A stretch of 64,000 bases of DNA, taken from NCBI RefSeq assembly GCF_003367195.1, contig NZ_QRGO01000001.1:2218501-2282500 (forward strand), in the 5' to 3' direction. Positions 9,835 through 19,284 of this stretch are shown here, piece after piece. The position numbers were made by a program, and so were the translations under genes. The notes under the pieces were generated by a model, which did not search any database, was not told the DNA's origin, and saw only the letters and a list, made by a program, of their open reading frames with translations. This DNA is from Undibacter mobilis (GTDB lineage Bacteria; Pseudomonadota; Alphaproteobacteria; Rhizobiales; Xanthobacteraceae). How positions within the stretch are numbered: position 1 is the first letter of the stretch; every line of letters begins with the position of its first letter.

Positions 9835-10860
9835 ATGAAGAGGGCGCTCGGCGGTTCCGATGCAGACGCGCCGCACATTCCGGTGCTCGGCCGCGAGGCG
9901 GTCGGGTTTCTCGATGTGCGCGATGGCGGCGTCTATATCGACGGAACTTTCGGGGCCGGCGGCTACACCCGGCTGATCCTCGATGCGGCGCGCGGCGCCA
10001 ATGTCATTGGCATCGACCGTGACCAGAGCGCGGTGGCGCGCGGCGCCGATCTCGTCCAGCACGCGGCCGGCCGGCTGACTCTGGTCGAGGATCGTTTTTC
10101 CCATCTTGACGACGTCGCCCGCGAATGTGGCGCGATGGAGGTGGACGGCATCGTTCTCGACATCGGTGTGTCGTCGATGCAACTCGACCAGGCCGAGCGC
10201 GGCTTTTCGTTTCGCTTCGACGGTCCGCTCGACATGCGCATGAGCAATGAGGGGCCGAGCGCCGCCGACGTTGTCGCCACGGCGTCCGAACGCGATCTTG
10301 CCGGCATCATCTATCAGCTTGGCGAAGAGCGGCACTCGCGCAGCGTTGCCCGCGCCATCGTCAAGACCCGCGCCGAGACGCCGATCCGCACCACGGCGCA
10401 ACTCGCCTCGCTGGTTGCTTCCGTCGTGCGCGCCAAGCCGAACGACATCCATCCGGCGACGCGCACGTTTCAGGCGCTGCGCATCTTCGTCAATGACGAG
10501 CTTGGCGAACTGGCGTCGGCGCTGCTCGCGGCCGAACGCATCCTCAAGCCGGGCGGCCGTCTCGCGGTGGTTTCGTTTCATTCGCTGGAAGACCGTATCG
10601 TCAAATCCTATTTCGCCTCGCGCGGCGAGACCCGCGCCGGCTCGCGCCACCTGCCGGAAGTTGCGCGCAGCGAAGCGCGCTTCGTCTCGCTGACGAAAAA
10701 GCCGGTCGTGGCGGGCGATCAGGAAGTCGCGCAGAACCCGCGTGCCCGGTCGGCCAAGTTGCGCGCTGCCGAACGCACCGCCGCGCCCCCGCTCGCCGGC
10801 GATCTCGATGATCTGCTGCCGCGGCTGCCGTCGCTCGACGATGTGATGAGGGGCGGCTGA
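9835..10860 (+). CDS. rsmH: 16S rRNA (cytosine-1402-N4)-methyltransferase
   Basis: RsmH (MraW) methylates N4 of C1402 in 16S rRNA using SAM, and its gene opens the dcw cluster in most bacteria. The 341-aa product has the start [10 protein letters not shown], the SAM-binding strand [32 protein letters not shown], and the typical C-terminal [13 protein letters not shown]. The ATG at 9835 gives normal family length. The frame is open a further 155 codons upstream but without family sequence. ftsL follows after 4 nt. Confidence 0.97.
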   Translation: MKRALGGSDADAPHIPVLGREAVGFLDVRDGGVYIDGTFGAGGYTRLILDAARGANVIGIDRDQSAVARGADLVQHAAGRLTLVEDRFSHLDDVARECGAMEVDGIVLDIGVSSMQLDQAERGFSFRFDGPLDMRMSNEGPSAADVVATASERDLAGIIYQLGEERHSRSVARAIVKTRAETPIRTTAQLASLVASVVRAKPNDIHPATRTFQALRIFVNDELGELASALLAAERILKPGGRLAVVSFHSLEDRIVKSYFASRGETRAGSRHLPEVARSEARFVSLTKKPVVAGDQEVAQNPRARSAKLRAAERTAAPPLAGDLDDLLPRLPSLDDVMRGG

Positions 10861-10864
10861 CGTC

Positions 10865-11239
10865 ATGCGCATCCTCAACATCCTTGTCATTGCCGCGCTC
10901 GTCATTGCCGCGTCTTATGTCTACAAGATCAAATTCGACTCGACATTGCAGGCTGAGCGCGTTGCCAAGCTGCGGCATGAGCTGCGCCGCGAGCGCGATG
11001 CCGTTGCCGGCCTGCGCGCCGAATGGGCCAAGCTGCAGGCGCCGATGCGCATCCAGGGGCTGGCCGAAAGGCATCTCAAGCTCAAGTCGGCCGTCTCGAC
11101 GCAGCTTGCCAATTTCGACAATCTGCCGATGCGTCCGGCGCCGGCGCCGCCGCAGGACGATCCGATCGCGTCGATGATCGTGCCGGGCGCGCCGCAGGAA
11201 ACCACGGGCAGCATCTCCAGGCCGGGAGCGCCGCGATGA
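10865..11239 (+). CDS. ftsL: Cell division protein FtsL
   Basis: A 124-aa bitopic inner-membrane protein of the FtsQLB complex. An N-terminal hydrophobic helix (about residues 3-20, LNILVIAALVIAASYVY) is followed by a periplasmic coiled-coil stretch (LRHELRRERDAVAGLRAEWAKLQ) and then IQGLAERHLKLK, typical of alphaproteobacterial FtsL. A Pro/Ala-rich tail ends the protein. Position between rsmH and ftsI, and a 4-nt ATGA overlap with ftsI, support the call despite low sequence conservation in this family. Confidence 0.88.
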   Translation: MRILNILVIAALVIAASYVYKIKFDSTLQAERVAKLRHELRRERDAVAGLRAEWAKLQAPMRIQGLAERHLKLKSAVSTQLANFDNLPMRPAPAPPQDDPIASMIVPGAPQETTGSISRPGAPR

Positions 11240-12990
11240 CCGCGATCGGCTTCACCGCGCCGGCGAAGAAAACGACCGAATCGCGTTGGCAGCGCGTGGT
11301 GCGGACGCTCCTGTACGGCGCCAATGTTGACCGCAACGTCAAGGCCAAGGCGCGCCTCGGTCTGGCGATCATCGTCTTCGTCGCCGTCTACGGCATCATC
11401 GCCGGCAAGCTCATCATGTTCGCGCTCATCAGCGAAGGCCATGGCGGCCGGCGCAGCGTGGCGCAGGACGCGGTGGCCACCGCACGGCCCGACATTGTCG
11501 ACCGCCACGGCTCGATCATCGCCACCGATGTGAAGATGCCGTCGCTGTTCGCCGAGCCGCGCCGTCTCATCGACGTCGACGAGGCCACCGAATTGCTCAC
11601 GGCCGTACTGCCCGATCTCGACGCCAGGGAATTGCGCGAACGTCTCGCGTCGGGCCGCGGTTTCGTCTGGCTCAAGCGTGAAATCACGGCCACCCAGCAG
11701 CGCGAGATTCATCGTCTCGGCCTGCCGGGCATCGGCTTCCTGACCGAAAACAAGCGCGTCTATCCGAACGGCCCGGTGGTGTCGCACCAGATCGGCCATG
11801 TGAACGTCGACAACCAGGGCATTGCCGGCATCGAAAAGTGGCTCGACGGGCAGGGGCTCGCCGCGTTGCACATGGCCGGGCTCGCCACCGACCGCCTGCA
11901 GAAGCCGGTCGAACTGGCGCTCGATCTCCGCGTCCAGTTCGCGCTGCGCGACGAACTCGCCAAGGCGCGTGAGAAGTTCTCCGCCAAGGCGGCGGCCGGC
12001 CTGATGCTCAACGTCAACACCGGCGAGATCGTCGCCATGGCGTCGGAGCCGGACTACGACCCGAACAACCCGCGCGAAGCCAACGACCCGACCCGCATCA
12101 ACCGCCTGACCACCGGCGTCTATGAAATGGGCTCGACCTTCAAGGCGCTGACCATCGCCATGGGGCTCGACTCCGGCCGCATGGGACTCAACACGACTTT
12201 CGACGCGCGGCTGCCGCTGCGCTACGGCAAGTTCACCATCAACGACTACCACGCGCAGCGGCGGGTGCTCTCGATCCCCGAGATTTTCACTTACTCGTCG
12301 AACATCGGTACCGCACGGCTCGCGCTGTCGCTCGGCGTCGATTACCACAAGGCGTTCCTGCGCAAGATGGGCCAGCTCGACCGCCTGCGCACCGAGTTGC
12401 CCGAGAGCTCCGAGCCGATCGTGCCGAAGCGTTGGGGTGAACTGAACACCGTGACCATCGCCTTCGGTCACGGCCTCTCGGTCGCGCCGCTGCAGGCGGT
12501 GATGGGTGTCGCGGCGACGCTCAACGGCGGCCTGCTCATCCCGCCGACCTTCCTCAAGCGCAGCGAGGATGAAGCGCGCGCGATGGCCAAGCAGGTGATC
12601 AAGCCGGAGACGTCGATCAAGATGCGCTACCTGATGCGGCTCAATGCCGAGATCGGCAGCGCCAAGACCGCCAATGTCGATGGCTATTACATCGGCGGCA
12701 AGACCGGCACGGCGGAAAAGGTCGTCAACGGACGCTATTCCAAGACCAAATTGTTGACCGATTTCATGGCTGTGCTGCCGGCTGACAAACCGCAGTATTT
12801 GTTGCTGATCATGCTCGACGAGCCGCAAGCCTCTAAGGAAACCCACGGCTACGCCACCGCCGGCTGGAACGCGGCGCCGACGGCCGCCAAGGTGATCGCG
12901 CGTGTCGCGCCGCTGCTCGACATTGCGCCGCGCTTCGATCTGCCGAACGCCGAGCAGTCGATCCTCGTCAGCAACCGGGTGGCGCGGTGA
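11236..12990 (+). CDS. ftsI: Septal peptidoglycan transpeptidase FtsI (PBP3)
   Basis: Class B penicillin-binding protein that crosslinks septal peptidoglycan together with FtsW. Of 584 aa, residues about 45-70 form the membrane anchor (AIIVFVAVYGIIAGKLIMFAL), followed by the pedestal domain beginning RPDIVDRHGSIIATD. The transpeptidase motifs are intact: S300-T-F-K, S354-S-N and K489-T-G-T. The ATG overlaps the ftsL stop. It is slightly shorter at the C-terminus than E. coli PBP3 and ends in IAPRFDLPN..., as is usual in rhizobia. Confidence 0.97.
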   Translation: MTAIGFTAPAKKTTESRWQRVVRTLLYGANVDRNVKAKARLGLAIIVFVAVYGIIAGKLIMFALISEGHGGRRSVAQDAVATARPDIVDRHGSIIATDVKMPSLFAEPRRLIDVDEATELLTAVLPDLDARELRERLASGRGFVWLKREITATQQREIHRLGLPGIGFLTENKRVYPNGPVVSHQIGHVNVDNQGIAGIEKWLDGQGLAALHMAGLATDRLQKPVELALDLRVQFALRDELAKAREKFSAKAAAGLMLNVNTGEIVAMASEPDYDPNNPREANDPTRINRLTTGVYEMGSTFKALTIAMGLDSGRMGLNTTFDARLPLRYGKFTINDYHAQRRVLSIPEIFTYSSNIGTARLALSLGVDYHKAFLRKMGQLDRLRTELPESSEPIVPKRWGELNTVTIAFGHGLSVAPLQAVMGVAATLNGGLLIPPTFLKRSEDEARAMAKQVIKPETSIKMRYLMRLNAEIGSAKTANVDGYYIGGKTGTAEKVVNGRYSKTKLLTDFMAVLPADKPQYLLLIMLDEPQASKETHGYATAGWNAAPTAAKVIARVAPLLDIAPRFDLPNAEQSILVSNRVAR

Positions 12991-14447
12991 CTTTGGGCGA
13001 GCTGTTGCCCGAGACGGCGCTTGCGCCGGGCTTTGCGCAGATCGCGGTGGCGGGCCTGACGTCCGACAGCCGCAAGGTGAAACAAGGTTTTCTCTTCATC
13101 GCCATCGCCGGCAACAAGGCCGATGGCGGCGCCTATGCGCTCAAGGCGGTGCAGGCGGGTGCGGTCGCGGTCGCGGCCGAGCACAAGCCGGACGGCCTGC
13201 CGCCGGGCGCGGTCTTCATTCAGGTTGCCAATGCCCGCCGTACGCTGGCGCTCGCGGCATCGAAATTCTTTCCGCGCCAGCCGGGCGTCATTGCCGCCGT
13301 CACCGGCACCAGCGGCAAGACGTCGGTTGCGGCCTTCACGCGCGAAATCTGGAGCGCGCTCGGTGAGCCCGCCGCCAGCATCGGCACGGTCGGCGTCGTA
13401 TCGCCGAAAGGCGAAGTCTACGGCTCGCTGACCACGCCCGATCCGGTCGACCTGCATCGTTCGCTCGATGAACTGGCCGGCGATGGCGTCACCCATCTGG
13501 CGCTGGAGGCCTCGTCGCACGGCCTCGACCAGTATCGTCTTGACGGCATCCGCATCGCCGCCGGCGCCTACACCAATTTGTCGCGCGATCATCTCGACTA
13601 TCATCCGACGCTGGAAGCCTATCTCGCCGCCAAGCTGCGTCTATTCACGGACCTCATTGCCGCGAACGGCACGGCGGTGATCAATGTCGATGACGAGCAC
13701 GCGCCGCAGGTTGTCGAAGCGGCGCGCCAGCGCGGGCTGAAGCTGATGACCATCGGCAGGCGCGGCGAGGGCATTCGCATTGCCGACGTCGCCATCGACG
13801 GTTTCGCCCAGCGCGTCGAGTTCGCGCATGCCGGCCATATATATAATGTGAAGCTGCCGCTGGTCGGCGCCTTCCAGGTCTACAACGCCGCCGTGGCCGC
13901 CGGCCTCGCCATTGCCACCGGTTCGGCGCCGGCGCCTGTTTTCGCCGCGCTGGAAAAACTCGCTGGCGCCAAGGGCCGCCTCGAACTGGCCGGCAGTTAC
14001 AACGGCGCGCCGATCTTCATCGATTACTCGCACAAGCCCGACGCGCTGGCCAAAGCGCTGGAGGCGTTGCGGCCTTATGCGAGCGGTCATCTGGTCGTCG
14101 TGTTCGGGGCCGGCGGCGACCGCGATCCCGGCAAGCGGCCGCTGATGGGCGAGGTCGCGCAGCAAAAGGCCGATCGCGTCATCGTCACCGACGACAATCC
14201 GCGCAGCGAAGAGCCGGCCGAGATCCGCGCCGCTATTCTGGCTGCCGCGCCCGGCGCCACCGAAATCGGCGACCGCGGTCAGGCGATCCGTGCCGGCATT
14301 GCCGGTCTGCGCCCAGGCGATGTGCTGCTGGTTGCCGGCAAGGGCCATGAAACCGGCCAGATTGTTGGCGCACAGGTGCTGCCATTCTCCGACCATGAGG
14401 CGGTCGCGACAGTGTTGAAGGATTTGGGGGCAAGAGTCCGATCATGA
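12987..14447 (+). CDS. murE: UDP-MurNAc-L-Ala-D-Glu:meso-diaminopimelate ligase
   Basis: Cytosolic Mur ligase adding meso-DAP to UDP-MurNAc-dipeptide. The 486-aa protein has the ATP loop T106-G-T-S-G-K-T near residue 110 and the DDNPR motif at 402-406, which selects meso-DAP over lysine. The GTG start overlaps the ftsI stop (GTGA). Downstream murF overlaps by 4 nt. Both overlaps suggest strict translational coupling. Confidence 0.97.
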   Translation: MTLGELLPETALAPGFAQIAVAGLTSDSRKVKQGFLFIAIAGNKADGGAYALKAVQAGAVAVAAEHKPDGLPPGAVFIQVANARRTLALAASKFFPRQPGVIAAVTGTSGKTSVAAFTREIWSALGEPAASIGTVGVVSPKGEVYGSLTTPDPVDLHRSLDELAGDGVTHLALEASSHGLDQYRLDGIRIAAGAYTNLSRDHLDYHPTLEAYLAAKLRLFTDLIAANGTAVINVDDEHAPQVVEAARQRGLKLMTIGRRGEGIRIADVAIDGFAQRVEFAHAGHIYNVKLPLVGAFQVYNAAVAAGLAIATGSAPAPVFAALEKLAGAKGRLELAGSYNGAPIFIDYSHKPDALAKALEALRPYASGHLVVVFGAGGDRDPGKRPLMGEVAQQKADRVIVTDDNPRSEEPAEIRAAILAAAPGATEIGDRGQAIRAGIAGLRPGDVLLVAGKGHETGQIVGAQVLPFSDHEAVATVLKDLGARVRS

Positions 14448-15877
14448 CCGCGCTCTGGACACTTGCCGACATGGCGAAGGCCATGCGCGCCGATATCGTC
14501 GGCGCGCCGGACGCCGACATCGCCGGCATTTCCATCGACACCCGCACCATCGAGAAGGGTGAGGCCTTCTTCGCCTTAACCGATGTGCGCGACGGCCATG
14601 ACTTCGTCGAGGCGGCGCTGAATGCCGGCGCTAGCGTCGCCGTGGTGGCGCGGAATAAGCGCGATCGCTTCGCCGCCGACGCGCGCCTGCTCCTGGTCGA
14701 TGACGTGCTCGACGGTTTGCGCGATCTGGCCCGGGCCTCGCGCGCGCGCCTCAACGCCAAGGTCATCGCCGTCACCGGTTCGGTCGGCAAGACCGGCACC
14801 AAGGAGGCGCTGCGGCTCGCACTGTCAGCCGATGGCGAAACCCATGCCTCGGTTGCCTCCTATAACAATCACTGGGGCGTGCCGCTGTCGCTGGCGCGCT
14901 GCCCGGCCGATGTGAAATACGCCGTCTTCGAAATCGGCATGAACCATGCCGGCGAGATCACGCCGCTGACGAAGCTGGTGCGCCCGCATGTGGCCATCGT
15001 CACCACCGTCGAGCCGGTGCATCTGGAATATTTCGGTTCGGTCGAGAAGATCGCCGACGCCAAGGCCGAGATCTTTCTCGGCCTTGAGCCGGATGGCGCC
15101 GCGGTCATCAACCGCGACAATTCACAATATGAGCGCCTCGCCGCTGCGGCGACGGCGGCCGGCGTTAAGAACATCGTGCGTTTCGGCGAACATGAATCCT
15201 GCGAGGCCCGGCTCATCCGCTTCGTGCTGCGCGCCGACACCTCCTGCGTTCATGCCGATATTCTCGGCCACGAGGCGCATTACAAGCTCGGCGCGCCGGG
15301 CAAGCATCTCGTCAGGAACTCGCTGGCCGTGCTCGCCGCGGTGTCGCTCGCCGGCGCCGATCTGGCGCTCGCCGCGCTCGCGCTCGGCAAATTGCGCGCG
15401 CCGGTCGGTCGCGGCGCCCGCATCGTCCTGCATCCGTCCGGTGGCAGCGCGCTATTGATCGACGAAAGCTACAACGCCAATCCGGCCTCGATGGCGGCGG
15501 CGATCGCGCTGCTCGGCCAGGCCGAGACCGGCGCGCGCGGCCGGCGCATCGCGGTCCTGGGCGACATGCTCGAACTGGGCGGCGACGCCGAAAATCTGCA
15601 CCGCGCGCTGGCCGCCGAACTCGCGGCTGCCAAGGTCGATCTGGTGTTTTGTTCTGGACCGCTGATGCATTCGCTGTTTCAGGCTCTTCCCTCCGGACGC
15701 CGGGGCGGCTATGCCGGAGTCGCGGCGGAACTGGAGCCGGCCGTCATCGACGCGATTCGCCCCGGCGACGCGGTGATGGTGAAAGGCTCCTTCGGTTCCA
15801 AAATGGCCCCCATCGTCAAAGCGTTAGAAAAAGTCTACGCGGGCACTCCGGCGGCCGAGGCGGATGCCGGAGGCTGA
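14444..15877 (+). CDS. murF: UDP-MurNAc-tripeptide:D-Ala-D-Ala ligase
   Basis: Adds D-alanyl-D-alanine to complete the UDP-MurNAc-pentapeptide. It is 477 aa, with ISIDTRTIEKGEAFFAL in the UDP-binding domain, the ATP loop VTGSVGKTGTKE near residue 110, VFEIGMNHAGEI in the central domain, and DESYNANPASM. The ATG overlaps the murE stop. Its substrate D-Ala-D-Ala requires a Ddl ligase, yet no ddl gene is present in this cluster, so ddl must lie elsewhere. Confidence 0.97.
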   Translation: MTALWTLADMAKAMRADIVGAPDADIAGISIDTRTIEKGEAFFALTDVRDGHDFVEAALNAGASVAVVARNKRDRFAADARLLLVDDVLDGLRDLARASRARLNAKVIAVTGSVGKTGTKEALRLALSADGETHASVASYNNHWGVPLSLARCPADVKYAVFEIGMNHAGEITPLTKLVRPHVAIVTTVEPVHLEYFGSVEKIADAKAEIFLGLEPDGAAVINRDNSQYERLAAAATAAGVKNIVRFGEHESCEARLIRFVLRADTSCVHADILGHEAHYKLGAPGKHLVRNSLAVLAAVSLAGADLALAALALGKLRAPVGRGARIVLHPSGGSALLIDESYNANPASMAAAIALLGQAETGARGRRIAVLGDMLELGGDAENLHRALAAELAAAKVDLVFCSGPLMHSLFQALPSGRRGGYAGVAAELEPAVIDAIRPGDAVMVKGSFGSKMAPIVKALEKVYAGTPAAEADAGG

Positions 15878-15919
15878 TAGGCCCACCCAGCGGCAAGACT
15901 CTGCGATAAGGCGACTGCG

Positions 15920-17005
15920 ATGTTTTACTGGCTGACCGAACTTTCCGACAAAGTCTCGTTCTTCAACGTCTTCCGCTACATCACCTTCCGCACCGGCGGC
16001 GCGATCGTGACGGCGCTGGTCTTCGTCTTCCTGTTCGGCAGCCCGATCATCGACATGCTGCGGCTCAAGCAGGGCCGCGGCCAGCCGATCCGCGCCGACG
16101 GGCCGCAGTCACATCTGGTCACCAAGAAGGGCACGCCCACCATGGGCGGCCTGATGATCCTGTCGGGTCTGCTGGTGTCGACGCTGCTGTGGGCCAACCC
16201 GAAGAATCCCTATGTCTGGATCGTACTCGGCGTCACGCTCGCCTTCGGCCTGATCGGATTCTACGACGACTATCTGAAAGTGACGAAGCAGACCCACGCC
16301 GGCTTCTCCGGTCGCACCCGGCTCATCGCCGAGGCGGCGGTGGCGCTGGTCGCCTGCATCGCGCTCACCCATATCGGCAAGGGGCCGATGACGACGTCGC
16401 TGGCCTTTCCTTTCGTGAAAGAGCTGGTGTTCAATCTCGGCTGGATGTTCGTCATCTTCGGCGCCTTCGTTATCGTCGGCGCCGGCAACGCCGTGAACCT
16501 CACCGATGGCCTCGATGGACTCGCCATCGTGCCGGTGATGATCGCGGCGGCGAGCTTCGGCCTCATCTCTTATGTGGTCGGCAACGCGCTGTTCTCCGAA
16601 TATCTGCAACTGCACTATGTTGCCGGCACCGGCGAACTCGCGGTGCTGTGCGGCGCGGTGATCGGCGCCTCGCTCGGCTTTCTGTGGTTCAACGCGCCGC
16701 CGGCCTCGATCTTCATGGGCGACACCGGCTCGCTGGCGCTTGGCGGTCTGCTCGGCACCGTCGCGGTGGCGATCAAGCACGAGATCGTGCTGGCCATTGT
16801 CGGCGGCCTGTTCGTGCTCGAAGCCGTGTCCGTGATCGTGCAGGTGGTGTCGTTCAAGCTCACCGGCAAACGCGTCTTCAAGATGGCGCCGATCCATCAT
16901 CACTATGAGCAGATGGGCTGGACCGAACCGCAGATCGTGATCCGCTTCTGGATCGTCGCCGTGGTGCTGGCGCTCGCCGGGCTGTCGACGCTCAAGTTGA
17001 GATAG
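15920..17005 (+). CDS. mraY: Phospho-MurNAc-pentapeptide translocase
   Basis: Integral membrane enzyme that transfers phospho-MurNAc-pentapeptide to undecaprenyl phosphate, making lipid I. The 361-aa protein has about ten hydrophobic helices and the family signatures [11 protein letters not shown], the catalytic Asp pair in [31 protein letters not shown], and the MAPIHHHYE loop. It lies 42 nt after murF. Between it and murD sits a pair of inverted palindromic repeats (17008-17112), the first break in the otherwise overlapping gene string. Confidence 0.98.
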   Translation: MFYWLTELSDKVSFFNVFRYITFRTGGAIVTALVFVFLFGSPIIDMLRLKQGRGQPIRADGPQSHLVTKKGTPTMGGLMILSGLLVSTLLWANPKNPYVWIVLGVTLAFGLIGFYDDYLKVTKQTHAGFSGRTRLIAEAAVALVACIALTHIGKGPMTTSLAFPFVKELVFNLGWMFVIFGAFVIVGAGNAVNLTDGLDGLAIVPVMIAAASFGLISYVVGNALFSEYLQLHYVAGTGELAVLCGAVIGASLGFLWFNAPPASIFMGDTGSLALGGLLGTVAVAIKHEIVLAIVGGLFVLEAVSVIVQVVSFKLTGKRVFKMAPIHHHYEQMGWTEPQIVIRFWIVAVVLALAGLSTLKLR

Positions 17006-17007
17006 CT

Positions 17008-17112
17008 GTCATTCGGGGGCGCGCTGAAAGCGCGAACCCGGAATCCAGAAGCAAACTCGGCGGATGTCGCCGGATTCCGGGCCCGCTGGCTGCACTCGCG
17101 TCCCGGAATGAC
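17008..17112. repeat. Inverted pair of R1 palindromes (GTCATTCnGGG family)
   Basis: Left copy 17008-17049 runs GTCATTCGGGGGCGCG ... CCCGGAATCCAGA. Right copy 17072-17112 is the inverse, GGATTCCGGGCCCG ... CCCGGAATGAC. They begin 3 nt after the mraY stop and are separated by 22 nt. The same unit recurs at 32617, 32966, 35220, 40658 and inside uvrD. The right end supplies the ATG at 17108, a possible murD start. Confidence 0.75.
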
Positions 17113-18544
17113 GGAGAATGGAATGATCCCGGTCACCAACTTCGCCGACAAAAAAGTCGCCGTGTTCGGCCTTGGTGGCTCAGGACTTCTGACGGCGCGG
17201 GCGCTGAAAGCGGGTGGCGCTCATGTCATCGCCTATGACGATGCGCCGCTGAAGAACGAGCAGGCGAGGGCTGCGGGCATCGAGACCGCCAACCTCGCCG
17301 ATATCGACTGGACCGGCATTGCCGCGCTGGTGCTGTCGCCCGGCGTGCCGCTGACGCATCCGACGCCGCACTGGACGGTGCAGCGCGCGCAACTTGAAGG
17401 CGTCGAGGTCATCGGCGACATCGAATTGTTCTGCCGCGAGCGCGCCGCGCAAACCTCGAAACTTGGTGTCGATTGCCCGCTGGTCGCCATCACCGGTACC
17501 AACGGCAAGTCCACCACCACGGCGCTCACCGCGCATCTCATCGCACACGCCGGGCGCGATGCTCAAATGGGCGGCAATATCGGCGTGCCGGCTTTGGCAC
17601 TGGAGCCGTTCGCACCGGGACGTCATTACGTGCTCGAAGTGTCGTCCTATCAGGTCGATCTCGCGCCGTCGCTCCGGCCAACCGTGGGCGTCCTCATCAA
17701 TGTGTCGGCGGATCACATCGACCGTCATGGCACCATCGAAAACTATGCGGCGATCAAGACGCTGGTGGTGGCGCAGGTGGAGCCGGGCGGCACCGCTGTG
17801 GTCGGGGTCGACGATCGCTGGAGCCGAGAGGCCGCCGACCGCGTCGAACGCGCCGGCCGCAATGTCGTGCGCGTCTCGGTCGAAGGCCCGGTGCGCGACG
17901 GCTATTTCGCCGAGGGCGCGCGCATCATGCGCGCCAACGCCGGCAAACCCTTTCCGGCCGCGCAACTCACCGGCATCGGCTCGCTGCGCGGCCAGCACAA
18001 TGCGCAGAACGCGGCCTGCGCCATCGCCGCCTGCGTCGCCCTCGGCATCGACCTGCCGGCGATTCAGAAGGGCCTTGTCTCGTTCCCCGGGCTCGCGCAC
18101 CGCATGCAGGCGGTCGGCCGCAAGAAGACGGCCGCCGGCCACATTCTCTATGTCAACGATTCCAAGGCGACCAACGCCGACAGCACCTCGAAGGCGCTGG
18201 CGAGTTTCACCGACATCTTCTGGATCGCCGGCGGCAAGCCGAAATCCGGCGGCATCGAAAGCCTGTCGGAATTCTGGCCGCGCATCCGCAAGGCCTATCT
18301 GATCGGCGAGGCGGCCGACGCCTTCGCCAAAACGCTCGATGGCAAGGTCGATCACCAGATCGAAGGCATGCTCTCCAAGGCCATCGACGCGGCGACCCGC
18401 GACGCCGAGGCATCGGGTCTCAAGGAAGCCGTTGTCCTGTTGTCGCCGGCCTGCGCTTCGTTCGACCAGTTCCCGAATTTCGAAGTGCGCGGACAAGCTT
18501 TTGCCGACCTTGTCCGCGCTGTTCCCGGCGTCGAACCAGTCTGA
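17108..18544 (+). CDS. murD: UDP-MurNAc-L-Ala:D-glutamate ligase
   Basis: Adds D-Glu to UDP-MurNAc-L-Ala. The 478-aa protein starts with an FAD-like UDP-binding fold ([19 protein letters not shown]), then the ATP loop [13 protein letters not shown] near residue 130, [10 protein letters not shown], the GLAHRMQ loop and YVNDSKATN. Two starts are possible: ATG 17108, whose codon comes from the end of a dispersed repeat, and ATG 17123 (MIPVTNF), which lies closer to the conserved core. The gene is followed by an unrelated DUF892 gene rather than directly by ftsW. Confidence 0.96.
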   Translation: MTENGMIPVTNFADKKVAVFGLGGSGLLTARALKAGGAHVIAYDDAPLKNEQARAAGIETANLADIDWTGIAALVLSPGVPLTHPTPHWTVQRAQLEGVEVIGDIELFCRERAAQTSKLGVDCPLVAITGTNGKSTTTALTAHLIAHAGRDAQMGGNIGVPALALEPFAPGRHYVLEVSSYQVDLAPSLRPTVGVLINVSADHIDRHGTIENYAAIKTLVVAQVEPGGTAVVGVDDRWSREAADRVERAGRNVVRVSVEGPVRDGYFAEGARIMRANAGKPFPAAQLTGIGSLRGQHNAQNAACAIAACVALGIDLPAIQKGLVSFPGLAHRMQAVGRKKTAAGHILYVNDSKATNADSTSKALASFTDIFWIAGGKPKSGGIESLSEFWPRIRKAYLIGEAADAFAKTLDGKVDHQIEGMLSKAIDAATRDAEASGLKEAVVLLSPACASFDQFPNFEVRGQAFADLVRAVPGVEPV

Positions 18545-18656
18545 CATGTGTCTTTTTTAGTGGTGATTGCCCCTTTCGTCGAAGGTCGGCTGCAACCGGA
18601 ACAAACAGAATGGCCATGGGTTAGCGCGTCACTTTACCCCCGACGCGGAGGCGATC

Positions 18657-19154
18657 ATGGCCAAGACCAAAACTCTGGACGACCTGTTTCACGACACGCT
18701 GAAAGATGTCTATTTTGCCGAGAAGAAGATCCTCTCGACGCTGCCCAAGATGGAAAAGGCGGCGCAGTCGCCCGAACTGAAGAAAGCCTTCAAGAAGCAC
18801 CACGGCGAGACCGAGGGGCAGATCGAGCGCCTGGAGAAGGTGTTTGCGCTGATCGACAAGAAGCCGCAGGGCAAGACCTGCGACGCCATTATGGGCATCG
18901 TCGACGAAGGCGCCGAGATCATGGACGAGTACAAGGGCTCGCCTGCGCTCGATGCCGGCCTGCTCGCGGCGGCGCAGGCCGTTGAGCACTATGAAATGTC
19001 GCGCTACGGAACCCTGAAGTCCTGGGCGGAGGAACTCGGCCTCAAGGACGCTGTGCGTTTGCTCGGTCAGACGCTCGACGAAGAGAAGAAGACGGACGCG
19101 GCGCTCACCGAACTGGCGGAAAGCGTCGTTAATCAGCAGGCTGAAGCGGCCTGA
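18657..19154 (+). CDS. Ferritin-like DUF892 (YciE/YciF family) protein
   Basis: A 165-aa four-helix ferritin-like protein. It begins KTKTLDDLFHDTLKDVYFAEKKILSTLPKM, the DUF892 opening, and carries Glu/His candidates for a di-iron site (E in YFAEKK, E/H in KKHHGETEGQ, E in VDEGAEIMDE, E/H in AVEHYEMSRYG, E in LDEEKK). Members are stress-linked; the reaction is not well established. The ATG follows GGAG with good spacing; an upstream in-frame ATG would overlap the intergenic DNA. It lies inside the dcw cluster between murD and ftsW, with its own hairpin downstream, so it looks like an insertion into the operon. Confidence 0.88.
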   Translation: MAKTKTLDDLFHDTLKDVYFAEKKILSTLPKMEKAAQSPELKKAFKKHHGETEGQIERLEKVFALIDKKPQGKTCDAIMGIVDEGAEIMDEYKGSPALDAGLLAAAQAVEHYEMSRYGTLKSWAEELGLKDAVRLLGQTLDEEKKTDAALTELAESVVNQQAEAA

Positions 19155-19170
19155 CCGTTGCCGGTCCCGT

Positions 19171-19201
19171 GGGTCCTTCGCATTTCGCATGCGGAGGGCC
19201 C
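19171..19201 (+). terminator. Hairpin after the DUF892 gene
   Basis: GGGTCCTTCGCA and TGCGGAGGGCCC form a 12-bp stem with two G-T pairs, 16 nt after the stop codon. There is no T run, so termination efficiency is uncertain. It would isolate the DUF892 gene from ftsW. Confidence 0.4.
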
Positions 19202-19224
19202 ATTATCGGGCCCGGACGACTTCG

Positions 19225-19239
19225 TTAAGCCTTCCTAAA
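19225..19239 (+). promoter_or_regulatory. CtrA-like box upstream of ftsW
   Basis: TTAA-N7-TAAA, one base off the CtrA consensus TTAA-N7-TTAA, lies about 45 nt before the ftsW ATG. Together with the hairpin just upstream it suggests that ftsW has its own promoter here. Confidence 0.3.
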
Positions 19240-19284
19240 CCACGACGCGTCAGCTTGGAGCCCTAACGGACTCTAGGCCCTCCC

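Noticed and set aside
10921..12846. 641-codon minus-strand frame opposite ftsI/ftsL
   Set aside because: Antisense shadow of ftsI, which has all penicillin-binding motifs. No start signal or domain supports it.
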